DNA of 64,000 bases from positions 4,523,851-4,587,850 of the forward strand of contig NC_089221.1 in assembly GCF_963924675.1 (NCBI RefSeq), read 5' to 3'. The DNA is from Phocoena phocoena. Taxonomy: Eukaryota > Chordata > Mammalia > Artiodactyla > Phocoenidae. Of the stretch, positions 49,613 to 61,200 are shown one piece after another; within the stretch, counting starts at the first letter, position 1, and every line of letters begins with the position of its first letter. The position numbers and the translations under genes were made by a program. The notes beneath the pieces are model-generated. The model had not been told where the DNA came from and made no database searches. It saw only the letters and a program-made list of their open reading frames with translations.

Positions 49613-49996
49613 ATGTTCAAGCCGCCAACCCCAGTCCTCTCCCTGAGCTCCATCCAAAACCAAAACCCGAGCCTCAGCTCGCAGCCCCGCCCGCCCCGGC
49701 GGGTGAGCAGACAAGCCTCTCGGGTTGGTGAGTGCTGGTCGGCACCGATCATCTGTGCAGGAATCTCCCCGCTTTGCCCTCCGCACCCGTCGCTGTGCAC
49801 TACTCCGTGGTCCCGAAACTCCCCCCTCTGCCTCCCGCAGTCTCCGCCCGCGGAGGGGCTTCCTAGTGTGTGGAAACTTTTCCTCCTTCACAGCTCCCTC
49901 CCACTGGTGCAGGTGCCGTCCTTATTCTTTTGTCTCTGTTTTTTCTTTTGCCCTACCCAGTTACGTGGGGAGTTTCTTGCCTTTTGGGAGGTCTGA
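49613..49996 (+). other. Antisense open frame in L1-3 5' UTR
   Basis: 127 codons running opposite to L1 transcription, beginning MFKPPTPVLSLSS. L1-2 has the matching antisense frame at 35001-35249 with the same start (MFKLATPVLSLCS) and the shared segments SLSSQP, RRVSRQASR, GECWSAPI/GECRSAPI and ISPLCPPHP. The position recalls primate ORF0, but there is no homology evidence, and conservation may simply reflect the underlying UTR sequence. Confidence 0.3.
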
Positions 49997-50101
49997 GGTC
50001 TTCTGCCAGCCTTCAGTAGGAGTTCTGTAGGAGTTGTTCCACGTGTGGATGTATTTCTGGTGTATCCGTGGGGAGGAAGGCGATCTCCGCGTCTTACTCT
50101 T

Positions 50102-50111
50102 CCGCCATCTT
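50102..50111 (-). promoter_or_regulatory. YY1-like site of L1-3
   Basis: AAGATGGCGG on the minus strand, same site as at 35491-35500 in L1-2. Here it does not mark the element's end: about 155 bp of further sequence lies upstream before the target-site duplication. Confidence 0.75.
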
Positions 50112-50112
50112 C

Positions 50113-50266
50113 AAGGTCCCCCCCGCTATCGTGTTTTAATGGGAGCTATCTCCAGGGTTCCTGATCTCAGCACCTGCTGAGCCCTGAGTTCGCTGCCTCT
50201 CCCGCCTCAGGAGGTGCTGGGTCCGTCCCTCGCGGAGCCTCTGCAGCTTCTGCCTGAGGCGCTTTC
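50113..50266 (-). other. Extra 5' sequence inside the L1-3 insertion
   Basis: About 154 bp between the YY1-like motif and the target-site duplication. GC-rich (CGCGGAGCC, GCTTCTGCCTGAGGCGC) with a dyad (CTCAGCACCTGCTGAG). No counterpart is seen beyond the 5' end of L1-2. Because it lies inside the duplication it was copied with L1-3. It could be a 5' transduction from the source locus or a new promoter segment of this subfamily. Confidence 0.7.
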
Positions 50267-50281
50267 GATTATTGAGTTTTT

Positions 50282-52884
50282 AGTGTCTTAACAATTTATT
50301 GAATTGCAGAAGGATGGGAGGCTATATCTAATCCTGCAGGGCAAAGATGCTGCTGCTATGACCTCTGTTCTCTCATCCAAGGTCAGCCCTGTCTACTCCC
50401 ACATACTTCCACCCCAATGCATCATATTCCAGTAAAGCAAGGAGTGCGCTTCTAAAACAAAAGAGTTATCTAGATTTCACTAGGATTTTTGAATTATCAT
50501 TTCTTGAATGTGTGTGAGTGCATGTATGATTGAACAACGTTGAGAAAGTTCTCCTTGGAATGCCCTTTATTTCACTGTGGGCAAGGACTCAGTACCCGCT
50601 TCCTTCTTTATGTAGCAGTTTGTTGTGTGATGCAACATCACATTGTTTAATGTGATATCAAAATTAGAGGATGTAAAAACACTTCCTGGCATTTGGAATG
50701 CTGGAAGTCTTCAGCTGACATTCTCCAAAGTCAAGTCTTCACACCGAGGAGAACAAAAGCCCAATTAGAAAAGAGCATGGTGAAGGGGCAGAAGACTCCT
50801 CTTCCTTCTGGTATCACCTATTCCCACTGTCCCTGTGAGCACCATCAACTGGATCCAGACCACTTGTGTTCCTAGAGTGACTCAGACCGTGGACAAATGA
50901 CCTCATTTCTCTGCCTCTCAGTTTCTTCTTCTGTAAAATGGGGTCACATCTTGAGAAGGTTGTTATGGGAATTCAACTAGGCAACACGTGTAAACATAGG
51001 AGTTCCTGTCACAGTAATTACCTTGTACCCCCGCTTCTGAGTTCCCCATTGCCATCAAAGACCTGGTCGTCTGCTAAGAAATCCAGAATACTCTCTCTGT
51101 GGCCCTTTTCTCCTCTGTCTGCTGCCCTGGAAAATGTATCCCCTTCTTCTGGCTCTTGAATTTAAGTCTCCAGCCCACAACTCCCCTGGACTCCTGAACT
51201 TTTCATGTAGTAACTTACTAGACGTCTCCACCTACATCTCTCTAAAGATCAAGTCATTACCTAGCACCTCAGAGTCGCTCATTCTCCAGTGTAGACCTAC
51301 GTCATCACCAGCGCCACTGTACCGTCACCCAAGATAAAAATTAAGTTGCCTCCTAAACCCTTTTCCTCCCTCCCTCCACTCCACCATCACCAGCCGTGAC
51401 AAGCTCGTCCTAATATTACTACTTCCTGCCTGTCCTCTCCCCACTGCTGTGACCTCGTTCAGATCCCCTTAATCTCTTGCTTCCATCATGGGACCCTCCC
51501 AGTCCAGCCCCCTTCCCAACTAACAGCTACAGGAATATCAATGTTTTTCTCTTGAAAAGTTGTACGATTCAGAAGGGTAATAACAATAATAATGATAAAA
51601 AATACCCATGTATACACCAGCCAAATTAACAACTATTTCTCATTTTACCTTCATAAATTTTAATAAAGTTTGTGTCCCTGTCATTTCCATCCCCTGTTCC
51701 TTTCCTACCTCCCCCTTTTCAGAGGAGTCTGTCCTTCTAGTCTATGATTTTATACTTTCAGCACATAGAAGTATATCAAATAATTTAAAATATTATGTTG
51801 TGATTTATTTAATTTCTAAATAGCATATCCTGTTGAACCACTTGCTGTTGTCACATAATGAGCCTCCTAAAGGAGAACTGTGTCATTTGACATGAACATC
51901 AATAGCTTCCCCAGAGCTTACAAGACAAGCCTGGAAAACTTAGAACAGCGCTTAAGGTCCTACATGAGATGTCCTGTGCCTAGTTCTTTCTGCACTTTAT
52001 ACACCACACACACACACACCACCTGATGCTCCTGCGGCCCTGCTGAGCAATGCGAAATGTCATAATGCATCTTGTGGCTGTTCTCATTTTTGTTCTGTGA
52101 TCACTTTTCAGTTCTGCACAGAAAACCCTGTACCTCCCCTGGTCTGAACAACAACCCACCTATCAGCTCCTCTGCATGTCCATCAACACCCTAACCCCAT
52201 GCCACTTGCAGGGTCAGCGACCCCTCATCTACCGTCGATTTAGCACCTGCTGTCATTGCACACCTGCTTGCCCATCTCTCTTTCCTTGCTAAAATGCATG
52301 CTGCCACAGGCTGGTGAGCCCCATCTTGGTTGTTCTTTTTACTCCCAGCTCTTAGATAAAATCAAAAGGTCCATACACAATGGTGGAAGATCATTGGATA
52401 GACCATGACAGGGAGGAAGGTATCGCCCCTTTATTGCAGATGAGTAAAGCAAACTCAAAAAGTCTTGCTGACCCAGGCTCAGCACAGCAAAGTGGATGGG
52501 TTAGACTTCAGTTTAAAGTCTAGGACTTCCTATTAGTCTGTTATTTCAACTAAGTGTGAAAACAAAGTCAAATGTGCAAACATAATGGGCAAACATTTCC
52601 TTGGGGCTTTGCTAAATGTTACTTGGCTGAAATTACAATGAAAACAGAAAGCTTATATTTCAGGAACAAATAAATAAAGTGATTTAAAAATCCCAAAGAT
52701 TTGCATCTTAAAAAAACAATATGTATCTGTATACCTAAACACAAAACTATATATTTTAATATACCTTTAATATAGTCTTATCCTGTTATTTAAAAAGACC
52801 TTGAGGGAACCCCATGTGTGATGGTTTCTTTCATGCTAACATACTTGAGGCAATTTCTTAAACACCAGAGACACTCCCCTAAAG
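50282..52884. other. Intergenic DNA with MIR and L2-like traces
   Basis: No gene. Contains the MIR at 50870-50990. 51360-51500 and 51900-52040 resemble diverged L2 3' parts (CCACTGCTGTGACCTCG, GTGCCTAGTTCTTTCTGCAC). A short (CA)n lies at 52002-52019. Confidence 0.5.
50870..50990 (+). repeat. MIR SINE fragment
   Basis: GACAAATGACCTCATTTCTC TGCC, CTCAGTTTCTTCTTCTGTAA AATGGGG and GGTTGTTATGGGAATTCAAC: the MIR core and 3' part on the plus strand. Confidence 0.85.
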
Positions 52885-53230
52885 CATGTCAACCTCAGGG
52901 CCTTTTTACTTGCTGTACCCTCTGCCTGGACAGCTCTTCCTCCTGATGACCACACAGCTTTTTCCTCATTCCTTGGCCACCTTATCTAAAACTGCAGCCC
53001 TTGTCCCAATGCTTTTTCACCATCCTTCCCAGCTTTACAGTCCTCCTTTGCATTGTCATAATAACATAAGACACTGTTTATCTTTTCCATTGTCTGTCTC
53101 ACCCAATAGAATGGAAGCCCCATGTGAGCAAAAACTTTTATCTGTTTTGTTTTTTGCTATATTTCCAGTACCTCAAACAGTGCTTGAGGTGTAGTAAGTG
53201 TTCAACCAATATTAGTTTCAATGAATAAAC
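52885..53230 (+). mobile_element. L2 LINE 3' end
   Basis: CTCAGGGCCTTTTTACTTGC, CCCTCTGCCTGGACAGCTC, TAGAATGGAAGCCCCATGTG AGC, CAGTACCTCAAACAGTGC and TAAGTGTTCAACCAATATT followed by a TGAATGAATAAA-like end. This is the classic 3' terminal region of L2. Ancient and non-coding. Confidence 0.9.
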
Positions 53231-53234
53231 CTAA

Positions 53235-53385
53235 AAAAGATCACTGGCTTTAGGATACAACAGAGCTGGGTTTGATTCCAGTATCCTCTACTGACTGCCT
53301 CTGTGAACTTAGATACATTGCTTAACCAGCTCTCTTTGCCTTAGTGTCCTCATCTGTAAAATGGGCTGAGAACACCCACATCCCT
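53235..53385 (+). repeat. MIR SINE
   Basis: AGAGCTGGGTTTGATTCCAG, CTGTGAACTTAGATACATTG CTTAACC, CCTCATCTGTAAAATGGGCT. Near full-length MIR core in plus orientation, immediately after the L2 end. Confidence 0.88.
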
Positions 53386-54291
53386 ATGTTGTAAAGAGGA
53401 AAACCAAAATGTGTGTCCACATGGTGGTGGGTCTGCAACAAGCGTCAGCTGTTCTCCTCTTACCCAAGAGGAGACTCACAGACATTTCCATCAGAAAATC
53501 TAACAAACACATGGCAATAAATGTCCAGAAAAAAGTGAGGTTAAAAAGTGGACCTAAAATGTAAGCTCCACAAATGAGCAGAGTGTAACACATGCCCAGC
53601 ATGAGCTCAGCGGTGGAAGCCCTCAGGAGTGAGGTTCTGCCCTCCAGAGATACCAGTCCAAACCACCCAGTGAAGAAAACACATGGTATCCCAAGGGATT
53701 CTGCTTTGTCTTTGGAAATCACCTTGCCTTGAAATGTTACTATGTGAAAAGATGCCATGTGAGTGACTACACAGCTGCATCAGAAGTTGGGCCCATGAGC
53801 TTTAATGATCTTCTGCTTCTCCAGGTACCCTGGACACCATCTTTTACCCCATTACTCCCTCTGACACAGTCCACTTCTCTGTGGTCCATCTTCCTCTGCT
53901 GTACAAATAATCACCAAGCAGTGACACTAGCCCATGGGGGAGGACCAGCCAGTTCAGGTAGAAAGGTCCACCACTCACTGGCCTCAGAGTTTCCTATGGG
54001 TCACTGCCATGCGATCCCACGTAATGAGCATGGTTGCTTTCCCAGAACCCTTGTCTCCCCTAAATCATGAACTACAGAAAATGCTCTAATTTGAAAAGAT
54101 TAAGTTACCAAATTTGTATGTCTGCTCTTATCAACCTGATCATATGTTGGTCGCCAGCACTGAAGGCTTCCTGCACAAGGAGAACATTATTGACCTTAGC
54201 TTTTCTCTTAAACTCTAGTGGGCCAGAACAATCTCAGGAAATACCCCTTTGGCTTGAGGACCCACCAGACTCCAGGAGTCTAATACTCGTT
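53386..54291. other. Intergenic DNA with an unassigned 124-codon frame
   Basis: A minus-strand frame at 53384-53758 reads as a hydrophobic polypeptide with two or three possible membrane stretches (YTLLICGAYILGPLF, FFWTFIAMCLLDFL). Its 3' end reaches into the MIR, I recognise no family, and the length is within chance for this region. Not called as a gene. Confidence 0.4.
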
Positions 54292-54785
54292 CCTTTTTAA
54301 ATGAACAAATTTTGGAAACAACTCAAATGCCCATCAACAGGTGAAAGGGTAAACAAACTGGTGCATCCATACAATGAAATACTATTGAGCAATAAAAAAG
54401 AATGACCTTTGAGGTGTACCACCACTTGGGATAATCTCAAAATAATTGTGCTGGGTGAAAGAAAGCAAACCAGAGAAGTGCACATGCCACATATGATTCC
54501 ACTTATATAAAACTGCGGAAAACACAAACTAATCTAAAGTGACAGAAGGACAGAAAGTGCCTAGATACAAGGGGTAAGGCAGGGGCTGGGAGGGTCGGGA
54601 GGGACAGATAGCCAAAGGGCGTGAGGAAACTTCACAGTGATGGGATGTTCATTATCTTGATTATGGTCATGGTTTTACAAGCATATTCATATGTCAAAAC
54701 TTTATCAAGCTGTACACTTTAAATAGATACAGTGTAATGGATATCAGCAATATCCCATAAGGCTGTTAAACATAAATAAATACTG
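54292..54785 (+). mobile_element. Old L1 3' end (L1M-type)
   Basis: End of ORF2 and 3' UTR: CAACTCAAATGCCCATCAAC, ACAATGAAATACTATTGAGC, ATTCCACTTATATAAAAC, GGGTAAGGCAGGGGCTGGG, CTTGATTATGGTCATGG and AAGCTGTACACTTTAAATAG. Standard order of a mammalian L1M 3' end, plus strand, frame broken. Confidence 0.85.
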
Positions 54786-57034
54786 CACATAAACATAATT
54801 TTTGTATAATCTATATTATTTTTTGCTGGCCAAATTTAGTGTTCATTTTTTGTAGACTTGGGGAAAATGAAGAAAGAGCAGGGAAGAAAAATGAAAATAA
54901 TCAATCATTAAATGACTCCAAAATAACCACCTTTAGAAAATCGTATATACTTTCTTTCCTTTGGTTGTATATATATTTTTCTCACAAATTTCATATTGTA
55001 AGGTAAATACTGTTATGTAACCTGTTCTTTTAACTTAGTAAACTAATCTATTTGACCACATCATTAAGTCTTGTCCTACAATGCAGTTTTTAATGAGTTC
55101 CTAATGCACTGCTATTTATTAAACCAGTGTCTTGGTAGGTCTATAAATTGTTTCTAATTTTTCTTTTTAAAAATACTGTAACAAATATCTTCATATAATT
55201 TGAAGCACTCCTGATTACTGTCTAGCATAAACTCTTAAAAACTTATTTTATGTTTAGAAAAAAAAATAATTACTTAGTCAAAATACGTATCACACTTTAA
55301 GTCTTTATCTCTGTGTTCCAAAATTCAGGAGGGTTTATTTTTAACAAATAGCACTTTTACTTATTAAAAATTAATGTATTCCCATCATTTCTATATTCAG
55401 CGACACACACATATCCAGGAAAAATACAAAAAATTATTTTTTAGCAAAATAAAGTAAAATAATTGATTTAGGTTCAGTTGGGATATATTATTACCTAGTG
55501 AGAATCAAGATAATATGTTAGAAGAATCAACTACTTTTTAAGAGCAGCTTAACATAGACTTAAATCCCAAGAAACAGTTTTGATACTGAGTTGTCTTTCT
55601 TATTGTTTTTTTTTCCATAGTGCTGTGAAGCACTCAGAAGGCTTCTGAGTGACTTTCCTTAAAGGTGTCTACTGACAAGTGGCCGGGAACAGTGAGTCCA
55701 TTTCCTTTAGTCAGTGGTGATTTTCTTAGGATCAGAAGAAAGTGATAATTGATCCTATGGTGAGCACAAGAAGAGAGAGCGGTGGGGCACACAGATACAT
55801 TAAGAGCAAGGCCACAGGCTGAGGTGCTAATTGGCTTAGAGGCTGTTTCTTCTAAACTTAATCCCTCAGATCTGACTTCTTCCAGCCAGACATTCAGATT
55901 CCCTCAAGCAAAACCCCTGCCCCAGGGGTTTGGGAGAGCCATCACAACACCCCCTCTCTCCTCCTTGAGTCATCTTTAATTTGGTGCCTTTGTTTGACCT
56001 GTCAAGAGGCAGAAGGAGGGAAGGGATGCAGGAGACAGAAAGGGCGAGTAAAGCCCGGGTCTGACATAGCCACCTGCCCCACTTGTTGCCATTGCTCAGG
56101 CCTTCTAGAAGTTGCCATGAGCACCTCAGACGAGCCTGGAAGATCACCTCCAGTGGCATCCTGGGTCCTCCTAGTGTGCCTCCGCCCCTCAGCTGCTCCT
56201 CTCCACCCCAACGAGGTTGCCCACCAGGGCCCCCAGTGGCCCAAGAGCCTTCACTCTACTGTCCTGGGACACACTGGGCAGAACTTGAGCTGCACAAAGG
56301 GTTTGTCTAGTGCGCACGGGTGCGTCTGTATCAACTGAGCAGTGACCAGAAATTACTTCCCGGACTATTTGTGCCTGCGACGTAATCCAAGTTGCACCTG
56401 ATCCCTGCAGCTGACAATTTAGGACAGAAGGAAAGAGGCACTGCGGACGGGAAGGTACAGAAGGTCATTTATGGGGTAAAATAAAAGCAAGTGTCCAAGG
56501 CTAACCCAAAGGTGATATGAGATGACTGCTTTGCTTCTATCACCTTGGAGCAGGAGTGAAGTTGAGAATCAGTTTGGGGAGGGTCCCAGGTGGGATCCTG
56601 CAGAGGCTCAAGATGGGTACTCTTGGGCCAGTCCACACACCAGACTGGGAGACTCTGTCACTGGTCCTGGGCCGGGAACACAGCACCATTTATCAAGGCT
56701 GTGTCTTAATAGCCAGACAGTACCACTTCCTGCTTTGCAGTAAACAGAGGAAGGGGAAAGCAGAACTTCTCCTTCCTCCTGGCAAGGCTCAGGATGTCTG
56801 TGGAAGGCAGCCTCCAGATACAGCTGTTAGGCTCATGGCGTATGTAGATTTTCTCCCAGAAATGATCACTTTGCCGGTGTGGGCACAAGAATGTGCATTT
56901 GTATCTCCCATTCTCTGCAGTCCACGTGGGCATAGACACAGAATGCTGTGTGCAATTAGTCAGAAGAAAACAAGCCCATTCCCTTCAAGCTGTGTGTTTA
57001 ACCTTTATACTGAGCATTCAGAAAGGAGCTGTGG
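54786..57034. other. Intergenic DNA, no gene supported
   Basis: AT-rich to about 55600, then more GC-balanced. The longest open frame (56556-57089, plus, 177 codons) runs into a T-run read as poly-phenylalanine and has no recognisable domain, so it is not called. 54900-55250 has old L1-like flavour (TTTTTAACTTAGTAAACTA, TCTTGTCCTACAATGCAG) but is too diverged to name. Confidence 0.5.
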
Positions 57035-57317
57035 TTTTTTTTTTTTTTTTTTTTTTTTTGATCATTCTGCTCTGGTTGAGCTCATTTAACAACTTTATCA
57101 GAATCTTTTATTGAAGGTGAACTAGACTTGTTGCTTATGCAGCTCTAATAGCCCTGAATCAGTTTTTTTCTAAATTTACACTTGAAAAGATGTACAGAAA
57201 GTTCTTGCAGTTCTATAGAAGCTTCTTGTTGTATGAGCTATGCAATTACAACACAAGAAGATTTGAGAGGAAACCCAAAACAGTAGTCCAGAAAGAAATC
57301 TGTCTGAAAAGACAAAA

Positions 57318-57373
<56 letters not shown>
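57035..57373 (-). other. Possible retrocopy: T25 on one side, A22(TA)19 on the other
   Basis: A 25-base T-run (57035-57059) could be the A-tail of a minus-strand retroposed RNA. An AATAAA on the minus strand lies at 57107-57112, about 48 bases before the tail, rather far for a genuine signal. The far side is bounded by A22 (57314-57335) and (TA)n (57336-57373). No parent gene and no target-site duplication are recognised. Confidence 0.25.
57314..57373. repeat. A22(TA)19 compound microsatellite
   Basis: An A-run passes directly into a pure TA array. Likely length-variable. Confidence 0.95.
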
Positions 57374-57375
<2 letters not shown>

Positions 57376-57984
57376 CATGGGGTAATTTAAACACAGCAAA
57401 CTGCCCAATTCCTTATTTATAATGTGGAGTCAAAAGCTCAGATGCATTTAAGTGGAATAAAGTAGGCCAAATGCTGCCCTTAGGTATGCATGCCCTGCTA
57501 CCACTAATGTCCTAGAAACCCTGTTTATTTTGTTCTGGAAAATTCACGCTGAACTGCTTGGCTCTGAACTGGAACACACTGGCAGACAGTCAGTGCCCAG
57601 ACCTCCAGCACTTGACCTGGACCACTTCTTGGTTACCATCTCCCACAGCACTCTCTGCACAGCTTGGTTGTTACAACCACCGAAAAACTGGAGCTGAAAC
57701 AGACCGCACATTTAGTGCCATCTTTATCATCAGCTAGGAAATCTGTTACCGTCAGTTACCGTCAGCCGTACCCTGGCCCTTCTGCTACTGTAGCTCCTCA
57801 TAGCTGGGTCCCAACACCAGGTTTAAAACGCTTCCCTTCACCCTGCTTCCTGACTCAGTCCTGCTTAGGGGAGAAAATACATCAGCAGCCTTTGTCTCTG
57901 TATCATTTCAGACCCTGTGGGGCTTCGATTTAATTGTCTGCAAGTGAAATTTATCATGGGAGTGACAGTAAAGAGGCAACTATC
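57374..57984. other. Intergenic DNA, no feature recognised
   Basis: No gene or repeat family recognised. A local tandem echo GTTACCGTCA lies twice in a row at about 57746-57766. Confidence 0.5.
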
Positions 57985-58240
57985 TCTTTTTCTTTTTTTA
58001 ATTTTTTATTGGCGTATACTTGATTTACGAGCTTGTGTTCGTTTCAGGTGTACAGGAAAGTGAATCAGTTATGCATATACATATATCCAGTCTTTTTAGA
58101 TTCTTTTCCCATATAGGCCATTACAGAGTATTGAGTAGAGTTCCCTGTGCTACAGAGTAGGTTCTTATTAGTTATCTATTTTATATACAGTAGTGTGTAT
58201 ATGTCAATCCCAATCTCCCAATTTCTCCCTTTCTTCAAGG
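57985..58240 (-). mobile_element. L1 3' UTR fragment
   Basis: Antisense artiodactyl-type L1 3' UTR: TTTTTTATTGGCGTATACTT, CAGGTGTACAGGAAAGTGAA TC, ATAGGCCATTACAGAGTATT, GAGTTCCCTGTGCTACAGAG TAGG and TTATCTATTTTATATACAGT AG. 5'-truncated, about 250 bp, diverged. Confidence 0.85.
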
Positions 58241-61200
58241 TTTGTCTAGTTTCCCAGCCCAGCACTCTGATCGTAGGGCTTTGGAGGCCTGAATTCAACG
58301 TCATGCCTTCCTGACCCCCTACTGAAGCCATCCAGTGGAGACTTTCCCCAGAGATCCACCCACCAGCATTGCAGGTATTTCCGCCAGTCTGGCCTGATTT
58401 CCTGGTGGGATTCCAGGCAGAACATAGTTCTTCGATGGTGGTCCTGTTTCTGGACTGGACCTTTGGAACCAGTGTTAACCTCACCATCACTTCTGAGGCA
58501 TCTGTGCCTTCTACTGCCCTGATACCCACTGCAAAGGCAGTGCCCAGGACAAGGACCTCCACCCCTGCCATCCCAGGCCTCTCCCTTCTACTGGCCTTGC
58601 TGAGGACCTAAGGGAGCTGGGCAATGATTGTACCCAGATGATAGGATTTAACCCTAGGACACTAGGGGTCTTATATAAATACAGCCTTGGGGACAACAAG
58701 CCACGCTTTGCATCTTCTCCCTCATTTAGTTGGTTACCAAGTCCTGTTAGCTCCTCTTGCAAGCTGTATCCCATCAGTTTCCTCTTTTTTATCTTGACTT
58801 TACTGTCCCACTCTTAGATCACTTACTTATAGTGTGTCACTTTAATTATTGTAATGGCCTTAAATAGATCTCTCCCATTCTATACACAGCCACCAGGATT
58901 ATCTTTCCAAAATTAAATATGACACATCTGTACTCAAAACTTTTCAGAGAATCCCCTTCCCATTCTTCAGAATAAAGCACATATACCGTGGCCTGGTCTT
59001 AGAAACACTTCACAGTGGGGTCCCGACTCAAAACTAGAAAGGGCCAATGACCAATCTGAAGTGGGTTTGGTAATCTTTTTTTTCTAATTTTTGTTTTAAG
59101 GACAACAAATATTTATTGGATGCGTCTTCCGTGCCAGACTCTATGCTGAGTGCTGTAAACACTGTATGCTTTCTAGTATTAAATAAAGAAAACTTTTTAT
59201 TTTTGAATAATTTTAAACTCACTGGAAAGTTGTACCAAGTTTGGGTACCCCTCACCCAGCAGTCCCCATTGCCAGCATCTACCATCATCACAGCACATTA
59301 GCGAAAATTTAAAAAAATTAAAAAATACAAAATCAGCACTGGTACATTATTATTACCAAAACCAAGGCTTCATTGGGATGCCAGCAGTTTTCCATTCATG
59401 TCTCCTCTCTGTTCCAGGACCCCATCCATGCTCCCCTATCACATTGACCTGCCATGTTTCCTCAGTGTCTTGGTGGGTCACCCCCTGATGGTCTTGAGGG
59501 TTCCGGTCAGGTCTCCTTTGGAATGTCCCGTGTGGGCTTGTCTGATGTTTCATCATTAGACTGGGCTGATAGACCTGGGGAAGGATATCACCGGGTGAGA
59601 CCCCATATCATCACTTCATGCCAGGGACGCATGGTGTCCATGTGACGTACCAGTCATATTCACCCTTATCAGTTGAGTGGTGTTGCCCAGGTTTTTCCAC
59701 TGCAGGTTACTCTTTTCCCCTTACCTGACTGTGCTCTTTGGACATGATATACCTTCTGTTCAAGGTCTTGCCCAGCAAGATTATCATTGCCATAAATATG
59801 CCAAATTAACAGCATGCATCAAACTCCTTGCCTTTTTTGGGGAAGCACTTCCATCTCTGCCTGGGTTTCCATAAAACCCTACACTGGCCTGACCTCCTGC
59901 CCCCTATTACTCTTGCCCATGCTGGGTTGGACATGGCTGAGTCTTACAGCAGGACTGTGTGGACCCCTGGACTTCTGCAGGCCCTAACAGGAAAGCACAT
60001 CCCCATGAGGAGGTAGGTCCTGCTGAGAAGCCCCTGGCACTGTGTGCACATCGACCCACCTCCCAGCTCTCTAGGAAGGAGCGCTGGAATTGGGGTCTCT
60101 CTCTGCCTTGCTCCTTTATTCCCCTTCTCTTAGCTTTGAACAGTAGTGGGAAAGAAGCAGTGTGGATTCAGTGTCCCCCAGAGCCCAGCAATCCTTTGGA
60201 CTCACCAGTCCTTCTTTAGTAATTTCCCTGGGGAAGTAGGAGGACCTAAGTTGGAAAATACCATTCAAGCATGCCTACTTCCCAGCATTGTCTATAATAC
60301 GTAAAATGTGGGTGCGTCTCCCTCTACTTCACACCGTCTATTCAGTGAATTACTGAATCTGGGGACGGTGCCCTCCCAGGGGTGTCTTCTCCCATTTTCC
60401 TTACCTAGCTCTGGCTATCTTACCACTTTCCCTTTTGTCTCTCCCTGGGTCCCTGTGGGATCCCTGCCTTCAGTTTCACCCCTTCCCACCCATGCTCCAC
60501 TTGCAGACGTGGGACCTTCCTAAGCAGCATCTAGCTACGCCTCTGCCCTGCTTCACATCAGCAAGGTTCCCATTGTCTAAACACCCAGAGCCCAACCCCT
60601 GGGGCGTGACTTATGTGGCCCTTCCTCACCCAGCCACAGAGTGAGACCAGCCGCAAGTCTGTTTTCCTAAATATCTCTCTTGACCAGGAGAGCCTATTGC
60701 AGGAAAGCATTAATAATGATAATGTTTCATGTTAGAGATTGATTATATGTTCTTCTGTACATTTTCTTATATATATTTCCTGTATGTTTTTCTCATTTTT
60801 TATAATGAGCTTTGTAGTAACTGCTTTTATAATAATATAAAGGAAATATTTTTTAAGAGTTATTGAGGCCTATTTGGGGAGAAAATATGGCATTTTTTCC
60901 ACTTAATCACATTTTAACAGAAAGAGCAAACACCTTTGCCTTTTTGTTCCATCTTAGCAGGTATTGCATTGGAGCAGGAAGTCCCAGGGGTAATTACAGA
61001 AATCACAAGGTCGCTGTTTCACATGCAAATCATAATGTTCCCAGCGAGGGTGACTCCGGTCTTAACTTCTCAGAGGGAATCTGTGCTCTCCGCACCCAAA
61101 ATATCTTCCTATCCGTCCATTCATTGTAGTAAAAGTGGTGTGTGTGTCCCCCTCTGGGTTTTATTTTGTTGTTCTGTTTCTTTTCTGCTTCCAGAGGGTT

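Larger units (their letters stand above)
47632..50266 (-). promoter_or_regulatory. L1-3 5' UTR with internal promoter, CpG-rich
   Basis: About 2.6 kb between the 5' junction and ORF1. L1 5' UTRs hold an internal polymerase II promoter. From about 48940 to 49880 the sequence is markedly GC- and CpG-rich, with many CGCG and GCGG words, unlike the AT-rich window around it. Compared with L1-2 it is longer because of a 270-bp duplication, extra 38-bp units, a duplicated 21-mer and a 5' extension, each listed separately. Confidence 0.8.
42468..50281 (-). mobile_element. L1-3: young, full-length LINE-1 with target-site duplication
   Basis: The youngest L1 here, about 7.78 kb on the minus strand. 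The direct repeat GATTATTGAGTTT(TT) lies at 42468-42482 and 50267-50281. The 24-base A-tail reads as T at 42478-42501. Order on the sense strand: about 150 bp unusual 5' extension, YY1-like motif, roughly 2.5-kb 5' UTR with several tandem repeats, intact ORF1, a 22-bp spacer, ORF2 with two small deletions, 3' UTR, polyadenylation signal and A-tail. A long A-tail, intact duplication and intact ORF1 indicate recent insertion. It shares its two ORF2 deletions with the older L1-2. Confidence 0.96.

Noticed and set aside
53384..53758. 124-codon hydrophobic minus-strand open frame
   Set aside because: It has membrane-like stretches but no recognised family. It overlaps the MIR at its 3' end and its length is possible by chance. 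No start context, splice or polyadenylation evidence.
56556..57089. 177-codon plus-strand open frame, the longest outside the L1s
   Set aside because: It ends by reading through a T-run as poly-phenylalanine, shows no domain, and is overlapped by other equally open frames. Treated as chance.
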